Under the pieces are notes generated by a model. It searched no databases, was not told the DNA's origin, and was given only the letters and a program-made list of their open reading frames with translations. The translations under genes and the position numbers were made by a program. A DNA stretch of 64,000 nt, taken from the NCBI GenBank assembly GCA_037833965.1, contig AP031356.1, forward strand, positions 18,498,501 through 18,562,500, written 5' to 3'. Source of the stretch: Marchantia polymorpha subsp. ruderalis. Its lineage: Eukaryota; Streptophyta; Marchantiopsida; Marchantiales; Marchantiaceae. Positions 57,545-64,000 of this stretch are shown here, piece after piece; positions within the stretch are counted from its first letter, which is position 1, and each line of letters starts with the position of its first letter.

Positions 57545-57785
57545 AAAATTAATCCTAACCGCGATATGTTAACTGCGGCGGCTTCGATACTAACCCTAAC
57601 CGCGCGGTAACCCAACTGCGATTGCTTTGGAACAAACCCTAACCGCACGGCCCGCCGCCAACTACGACAGTTTCGGGAAGAAGGGACTAACCCTAACCGC
57701 GCGCACCTCCTCCTTTCTCCTAACGCGTGCGGCCTGCCAACTGCGCACCGCGCAGGGAGGGGTCGCTCCGCACCTGCCAACTGCG
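57545..57785. repeat. Spaced CTAACCCTAACCGCG repeats in the copia leader
   Basis: Four imperfect units (near 57547, 57590, 57633 and 57690) each pair a CCCTAACCGCG word with an AACTGCG word about 20 bases further on. The words resemble telomeric CCCTAAA but are not tandem telomere repeats. Confidence 0.6.
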
Positions 57786-58089
57786 ATCGTCTACTGAAAA
57801 ATTTACTTACAGTTTCTATTAAACTTCAAGATATATACTCAAAGTTCTATTGAAAACTTTGTTGATAGTTTTTGAAAAGAAAAGAGAAAAGAAAAACAAC
57901 AAAACAAGTGCACTTACAGTTTTGTGACAAAAACTTCAATAGTCGAATTGCTCTTGAACTTGAGATGAACCAAGTTGAAAAAAAGAACTGTAAGTTTTCT
58001 TGGAGTAAAAGCTGTGAGTTGTTTGACTCTAAACCTATCATAAACTTCCACAAAAGGTTAAAAGAAAAAACCCTCGCACTGGAAAAGCC

Positions 58090-58182
58090 CGTCAGATTTT
58101 GACAATAAAAATTGTCACTGAAAATATACGTCAGATTTTGACAGAAAATACTGTCACTGAAATTACCTGTCAGATTTTGAGA
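58090..58182 (-). repeat. 39-bp tandem repeat in the copia 5' leader
   Basis: Units start at 58090, 58129 and 58168 (third partial). Each begins YGTCAGATTTTGA, and the first two contain a short TTTTGACA...TGTCA inverted repeat. They lie between the primer-binding site and gag in the transcribed leader. Confidence 0.85.
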
Positions 58183-58439
58183 GAACTCTGTAAGTGCCAA
58201 ACACCAAAAAACTGGAAATAAACAGAAAGAAAAAACTCACAACTCCAAAGACATTGAACTATTGGAAAAACTATCACTACATTTGATCTGATAAAACTTG
58301 TGTCAAAATCACCCTCAGCGGAAACTGTCTCTGATAAAACCGTGAGTAGACACAAACTAAATCAAATTTTCTGACTAAGCCTCAAAACAAAAAAACCTTG
58401 TGAGACAGAGTCCGAATCGGAACCGGCACTGATACCAAT

Positions 58440-58716
58440 TGAAACGCTAAATCTCTTAAAATAGCAAACCAATAACACAATGAACACAGAGACACAAGTA
58501 TACCGTGGTTCACCCTCAGGGCTACGTCCACAAAGGAATACACTTGAGAAAGTTTACTGCTTCAAGTGAATGCTTCGTATCACTCTCAGGGTATATATAC
58601 CCAAGATAGTCAATCACTCTAAGCTATAAATAGCTACATATGCGGTTAACCTGGGTTAACTAACCTCAGTTAACTTTTAATTGAGATTAACTCCTTAACT
58701 AGAGTTAACCTCAACA
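58440..58716 (-). repeat. 5' LTR of the 48-58.7 kb copia element
   Basis: 277 bases, paired with 47995-48272. The primer-binding site TGGTATCAGTGC (minus strand, 58437-58426) lies two bases inside the LTR edge. Confidence 0.92.
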
Positions 58717-61700
58717 CTTTAATGGATTTTAATTGCTAGCCATCCGCCCTCGGTTCGGTTCAACGCTTATGTAAATATTAGAACTATATTTCAAAGAAAG
58801 AGATTGTGGAAAGATTTTTTTCTATGAGGTAGAATACTATGCATCCGTTGTAGAATCATTTACACATTTTGTGACTCCTTCATTGAAAGATCATATATTT
58901 ATTATACTTACCTTGTATCACAGTGAGTGAGAAAAAGCTATCCATATTATCACCAATGGTTTGATGGAAGTACACAAGATGAAACATTTGATTAATCTTG
59001 CTTTGAAGTTAAGTGTGATATTGACAAAGATTGTAGGTGATGAAGTTGAATTGCCAAATGGACATACTGAAGTGATAGAGACGCTATCACGGAGTGTAAA
59101 ATTATTCATATTTGGGTAAAAAAAGAATTGAATGGAAAGTGATTTGATTAGCTCCATATGATATCAATCTTGGAATGTTTTGAATGAATCTATATAATCT
59201 GGAAATAAATTGGAGAAGATTAATAATAACAAATAGTGTTTGAAAGATTTATGAAGATAAAAATAGATCTCAAAATAGAAATTTAGCTCTATTTGTGATG
59301 ATTAAAGCATACTTTTTAAAAAATGATGTATGTGTACTTATATTAATAAGAAATATTGGATCCACAAAACAAACTTTACATCTTGGAAGCTTTGAACAAT
59401 ATTTTTATAGAGTATAAAGATGTATTTTGAAGTGATCTAGTTGAAAAATTATCATCAAAGTGATGAATATATTACAAGATTGAAGTGACACATGAATGTA
59501 CACTAACTTGCAAAGCTCCATATCGTTTAGCTCCAAACAAATTGAAAGATCACAAAGCTCAAGAGGAGGAGATGTTGAACAAGGGGTCCACTCAACCAAG
59601 TGTTTCACCTTATGGAGCATCAATGCTATTTGTGAAAAAGAAGTATGAATTCATGAGAATATGCATTGATTACAATAGATTAAACTAAGAAAAGACTGAA
59701 AGCAAATATCCATTAACTCGTATGAATGATATATTTGATCAACTTTAAGAAGCAAAATATCTCATCAAGCTAGATTTGAGCAACGACTGCTATCAAATTT
59801 GAATTCGAGATGAGGATATACACAATATACTAGATATGGCCACTTTGAGTATTTATTGATGTATTTTATCTCACAAATACAAAGGCTTGATGAACGATAT
59901 CTTTTGTTCTTATCAATTTGTTTTGTTTTTATGACTGATATATTGATGTACAGCAAAATCTTGAATAATCATAGATTTCATTTACAAGAGGTATTTCAAG
60001 TTTTAAGAGATAATGAAATCTATGTCAAAGCTTAAAAATAAAAATTTCACAAATAAAAAATAGATCACTTGGGTCATAGAATTATAGCCTCAAGAATCCA
60101 AGTAACAAGCGAGAAGATAGCCATCGAGAAATGAACAACACCTAAAGATCAAACTTGATTGATAATTTTTATAGTGCTCATTGAATTTTATCGTAGATTT
60201 GTGAAAGATTTAGCTTGTCTAGCTCAAACCTTGACATTCATGCTAGGTATAGTTCTAAAATGGAGATGAGAAAAAAATTTAGTTTCTCAAGCATTGAAAG
60301 ATGTTTTGTTACACGCACTTATACTGAAGTAGTATGATTCAAATTGCTCTATCAATTGGTTATTGACTGATCAGAAATAGTTGTGGATGACATACTCTAA
60401 CAAGAATGGAAGTATGTATGACATCCAATTGCTTTTTATTTTCAAATGTTGATAGTAGCGGAATAGAATTACCATAAGACAAAACAAGAGAAATGAGTCT
60501 TTGCTTTGAGAACAAAAATTTGAAAGCATTACTTGGATGATAAGAAATTTATGGTGAAGATTTATCATAAATTTTTGGTTTATTTGGAAATTCAAAAGAA
60601 TCTATCTAAACAATAAATTTGATGAACAAAGTGAAATTAACGATTCAACATGAAGATTGTGTATGTAGATGATCTCACGCACATGACTTGTCTAAATCAT
60701 GTTGCAAAAGTGAAAATTCAAGTTGTTTGATGGAGCAAGATGACACAAGTCACAAAGAAACTGGAAAAAATCACTAAAACACTTCAAACTAGAAAGATGG
60801 ATAAGTTATGAGTTTTGGCTTTCTACAAGCATCACATATAGATTCCACAAGATCAAGAATTTGGCACAATGATTTTGGCCAAAAGTCATAACATAGCTAT
60901 TGCAGTTCATGTGGATGTGAAAAAAAATCATGAAGAGCATACAATGAGTGTATTGTTGGCCAAAATACAAGAGTATGTAGAGGCTTGTGTTTGACATTGT
61001 GCTGCTTGTTAACAAAACAAAGGAAGTTAATAAAAAACCAGTTGAATTATTACAAATTCTTCTTATTCTCAAACAAGAATGTGAACATGTCATCATGGAT
61101 CTTGTATGTGAGTTATCAATGATTTTGTTAGGAAATGATTCAATGTTGATTCTTGTGGACAAATATAACAAAACAATTCACATGAAACCAACCACAAATA
61201 CAATAACAGCTCCACAACTAGCTCAATTGTATCTAGATTTAATTTTTGTGAATTATGGCTTAAGTAAAGTGTTAATCATGAATAAAGTTATTCACTCCAC
61301 TAGTTTTCTTCTAGAAACTTTATTTAGTCTTTTCAAAACAAAATTAGCAATGTCATAGGACTATCAACCTCAAACTAATGGGCAAAAGGAGAGAACAAAT
61401 AGAATCATAAAGGATATGTTGCTTGCATTCACGTTAGAAGAGCAACTAGAATGAAACACTCTTTTGACTTTTTATAAAATTTGCATATACCAATTTGGTT
61501 AATGCATCCGCAAAAATGTCTTAGTCTTACTTCATGTATGATGTTCATTCTATAATTTTTTAAATTTTGATGCAACTTTCAAAAGGATGGGAGTTTTGAT
61601 ACAAAGTTGTGGATCATATTCACAAAGTACTACATTATGTCAAGAAGAATTTGCTTATAGCTCAAAATTGGCAAAATCAACATGCAAATGTTCATTATAG

Positions 61701-62120
61701 AGAGTTGATTTTTGAGTAGGAGTTTGATTATATACAACAAATTAATCTCTTGTAGGAACATCAAAGTTTTATCCTAGATGCATTGTACATTTTTATTTTG
61801 AAACGTGTTGGAAAATTATTATACAAGTTGGAAATTTTGTGACATAAAAAGATATAGTCTGTATTTCATGTGTCACAATTTCAAAAAGATGTGTCAAGAG
61901 CAAAACATTTGACCAACTATCCAACTCCATCTCTTCTTGGAACCTTGATAATTTGTCATGAGAACGATGAGGTAAAAAAAGATATTTGAGTTCATAGATA
62001 TTCCAAAATGAAGTAGTTGATTCAATAAAAAGGCTATTCATCATACAAAGTCACTTTGGAACCAACTTTGTCATGTCACTTATCCGTTGGAAGCGGATTG
62101 AATGATGGGAAGAAGAATTT
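58717..62120 (+). mobile_element. Heavily decayed Ty3/gypsy relic
   Basis: Plus-strand pieces in gypsy order. RT 59485-59830: KAPYRLAPNKLKDHKAQEEE, SVSPYGASMLFVKKK, MRICIDYNRLN, then after stops KYPLTRMNDIFDQL and KLDLSNDCYQI. Integrase 60980-61450: HCAAC then QNK, VIMDLVCELSMILLGNDSML, LVDKYNKTIHMKP, LIFVNYGLSKVLI, then YHPQTN-like DNA (CAACCTCAAACTAATGGGCA) and ERTNRIIKDML. Near 61870, VFHVSQFQK matches the FHVSxLKK motif before the chromodomain-type end. Stops occur every few dozen codons. LTRs were not found. The copia element at 47995-58716 interrupts its left side. Confidence 0.82.
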
Positions 62121-62126
62121 ATCTTT

Positions 62127-64000
62127 GTTATGACAGATAAATACCAGAATGGAGCATAATGGTAAAGATTTAATCTTACGAGGACAAAAACAACACACAG
62201 AGTATCAATTGTAACGTTCTTAATAGTCTATTGAAGAGTTTGAATTCTCAGGCTATTGTCACTCCCAGAAGTACTGCAGGTGTTTGACTCGGAGGTAACT
62301 CGGAGTACATTCAATGCAGCATAATACACACAAACACACCTGAAACAAGTAAATGCAAAACTCAGAGGTCGATCAGGACCTCAACTTAAGATTCAGGGGG
62401 GAAATTTCCCAAGTAGTACATTCAAAGGACATGTAGCTAGCGGCCAATTATAACTTGCTTAAATCCTGTCACTGGCCAAATGCTATTTCAGAACATTCAA
62501 ATTGGAGCTCATACTTCGGATGCGGTACCTTCGTCAAACCGAAGTCACTCTCACGCGGTGAACAACACACTCAACCCACAAAACGCGCAGAGAATACAGA
62601 AGTCCGAACTGAGAAACTAAATTAAGAATAGACCCCCAAGGCCAACGCCTTGAACTACTTTATTCCTACCTACCAAAAACTGTCATCTGCTGCAGTGCGA
62701 GCCGCGAACAGGTACTACGCCTCTGGACACGGCAATTGCCGCTCCCTCTAACCTCCGCTCTAAACCTAATCTTTTCAAAACGTTTACTAATTCTACCTCT
62801 AGATTTGCTACCGCATCCCGCGATCTGATAATATAAAACTCTAGCTTCTTGGATAACCGACGATGCCTTTGTCCGCTTCTCGCTATCAATTCGGCTGCAC
62901 GGTGCTCAATCTCGCGTAACCGAAGCCCGTTGTGAGATTAGATCTGCCACAACACGTATCTGCGCAAACATCGCTCCACTCTTGCAGTTAAGGCTTCACG
63001 CGTCTCTTCTGTTTACTGTCGATTTTTCCCCTCGGCCTCCGTGAATTTCACTTCCACCTCACATAACTGCTCCTCAGCCTGCGGCCATTGCGTCCTCAAT
63101 TTGCCACACTGCGCTTCTAATCTCTTGATCAACTCTAAATTCGCGATCTGTGCAGCTTCATACTCGGTTGGCTTCTTCGTCCTCACCGCCAACTCAAATT
63201 GGTACTCTTGCTTCTTCTCCTCCGCGGCAGCCTACAACTCATCCACCTTTAATGACTCAGCATCGTACGCGGTACTACAGGCCTCTAGTCTATTCAGAAG
63301 GTTCACACTGGCGCACTTGGCCCTCTCCACATCCTCACGAACACTGTCACCGACTTGTCCGCCTTCCTTCGCTTCTCAACTTCCTCAAACAACTTCCTCT
63401 GAAGTGCTTGGTACTTCGCTTCCGTCGGCTGACTGCTTCGCTCCTTAGCGGCCACCTCAGCCGCCAACTCCACCTTAATTTGCGTGCGGTTGCGCACTAT
63501 CTCCACATAGGTCTCATTGGAACTGCCCTCTACGTACTTCTCCCGCTTCCGGTCGAGGTATTGGAGCAACGGGAGTACCTGCACAATCAACACATCGGTG
63601 GCACACAAGACTGGCGACTGTGTCTCCTCCACTAAGGGTTCCTCACCCGTCTCCAATATGACTGTGTCTGTGGAGGTCCGACGTGAGGTCACCTTCTGCG
63701 ATCCACTCTCGGCTGCTGCCTTTGCCGCAACTTACTCCAATGCCACCGGGTCCTCCTCAGTATCTGAGAACACAGTCAATACCTCAGCGGCCCGGTCCCG
63801 AGGTTTCTCTATCCAAGTACTCCCCACAAGGACATCTCTTTGCCTCAAGGGAACATCCTCAATCAAGATTGCTTTCCCCTTATCTCTCCTTGAAGACCGC
63901 GACTGTTCGACAGGAGTCGACCGGTCTTCTCCAAGGTAGGGCTTCTTCCTTATCGATTCTTCCTTCTTCCTGGTTGCTTTCTCCGCTGGCCTTGCTTCTT
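62127..64000 (-). mobile_element. Coiled-coil element copy C (partial, runs off the right edge)
   Basis: On the plus strand it begins TGACAGATAAATACCAGAAT, identical to the 3' end of copy A at 43083. The 3' terminal unit (62131-62640) has the conserved G tract, followed by the gene on the minus strand. The left border abuts the gypsy relic. The 5' part lies outside the window. Confidence 0.72.
62683..64000 (-). pseudogene. Long coiled-coil protein of unknown function (copy C), partial
   Basis: From the right edge the frame is nearly open to 63303: KKEESIRKKPYLGEDRST, RSSRRDKGKAILIEDVPLRQ, EVLTVFSDTEEDPVALE (stop), RRTSTDTVILETGEEPLVEE, VLPLLQYLDRKREKYVEG, TYVEIVRNRTQIKVE and a coiled coil. 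After a frameshift near 63310 the coiled coil continues with stops (for example DEL then TAG) to RRLSKKLEFYIIRSRDAVAN and VLKRLGLERRLEGAA at 62889-62683. It matches copy D from its acidic Ser-rich stretch onward. Coiled coils suggest self-assembly. No catalytic motif is visible. Confidence 0.72.

Larger units (their letters stand above)
47995..58716 (-). mobile_element. Ty1/copia retrotransposon with nested insertion (copy D)
   Basis: LTRs at 47995-48272 and 58440-58716 both run TGAAA... to ...CCTCAACA on the plus strand and differ at few positions. Minus-strand features are a primer-binding site TGGTATCAGTGC (58437-58426), gag (about 57150-56300), protease, integrase, RT and RNase H (51950-48717), and a polypurine tract AAGGGGGAGAT (48283-48273) touching the 3' LTR. 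Removing 52031-56291 brings gag and pol together, so that segment is a later insertion. Flanks CTTAT and CTTTA match only partly as a target duplication. Point mutations (CGA to TGA in integrase, YVYD in RT, a frameshift before pol) make it defective, though it is the youngest-looking element here. Confidence 0.92.

Noticed and set aside
57545-57785. Interstitial telomere repeat
   Set aside because: The CCCTAACC words are spaced by unrelated GC-rich sequence and are not tandem CCCTAAA units.

Overview
This window is nuclear DNA of a land plant. It has spliced genes with GT/AG introns (a TONSOKU gene and two ELIP chloroplast-protein genes), an intronless lectin-domain receptor kinase, a nuclear tRNA-Val and many plant-type LTR retrotransposons. 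The gene islands have moderate to high GC and lie in very AT-rich, transposon-derived DNA. The multicopy coiled-coil elements on the right resemble sequences I remember from the liverwort Marchantia, so a bryophyte is my best guess. That is recollection, not a search result.

Layout. 1-2777 (-): the N-terminal TPR half of TONSOKU (TSK/BRU1/MGO3), with the rest off the left edge and an E2F-like site upstream. 3547-3620: tRNA-Val(AAC), followed by a tandem duplicate of its 3' half. 3.8-10.3 kb: AT-rich DNA containing an ancient Ty1/copia relic (-) and a 50-bp minisatellite. 10.4-15.7 kb: a decayed Ty1/copia element (-) with short LTRs and an unrelated LTR fragment inside it. 16.46-16.67 kb: the 3' end of a thaumatin-like gene, probably a pseudogene. 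16.8-22.9 kb: AT-rich, nothing recognised. 23.2-24.9 kb and 30.6-32.1 kb (+): two ELIP genes with the same three-exon structure. 36.0-38.1 kb (+): a lectin receptor kinase with a sharp 5'-to-3' GC rise. 38.1-43.1 kb: AT-rich relics, including one LTR nested in another copy of the same family.

43.1-64.0 kb is a nest of transposons. Three copies of an unclassified element carry a long gene for a coiled-coil protein: copy A at 43.08-47.40 kb (-), copy D at 52.03-56.29 kb (+), copy C at 62.13 kb to the window end (-). Copy A is itself interrupted by a 1.5-kb relative lacking the gene (44.46-45.98 kb, +) and by a solo LTR with an imperfect 5-bp target duplication. Copy D sits inside a Ty1/copia element (47.995-58.716 kb, -) that has recognisable LTRs, PBS, PPT, gag and pol but a damaged reverse transcriptase motif. 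That copia element sits in an old Ty3/gypsy relic (58.7-62.1 kb, +).

How it fits together. Only TSK (chromatin and replication maintenance), the ELIP pair (photoprotection), the receptor kinase (surface signalling) and the tRNA look like functional host genes. The rest is transposon insertion and decay. Most mutations in the decayed copies look like C-to-T changes, including CAG to TAG stops. The strongest leads are the coiled-coil element family, its almost purely nonsense decay, and the LTR family whose U3 carries four spaced TGACGTGGC motifs.
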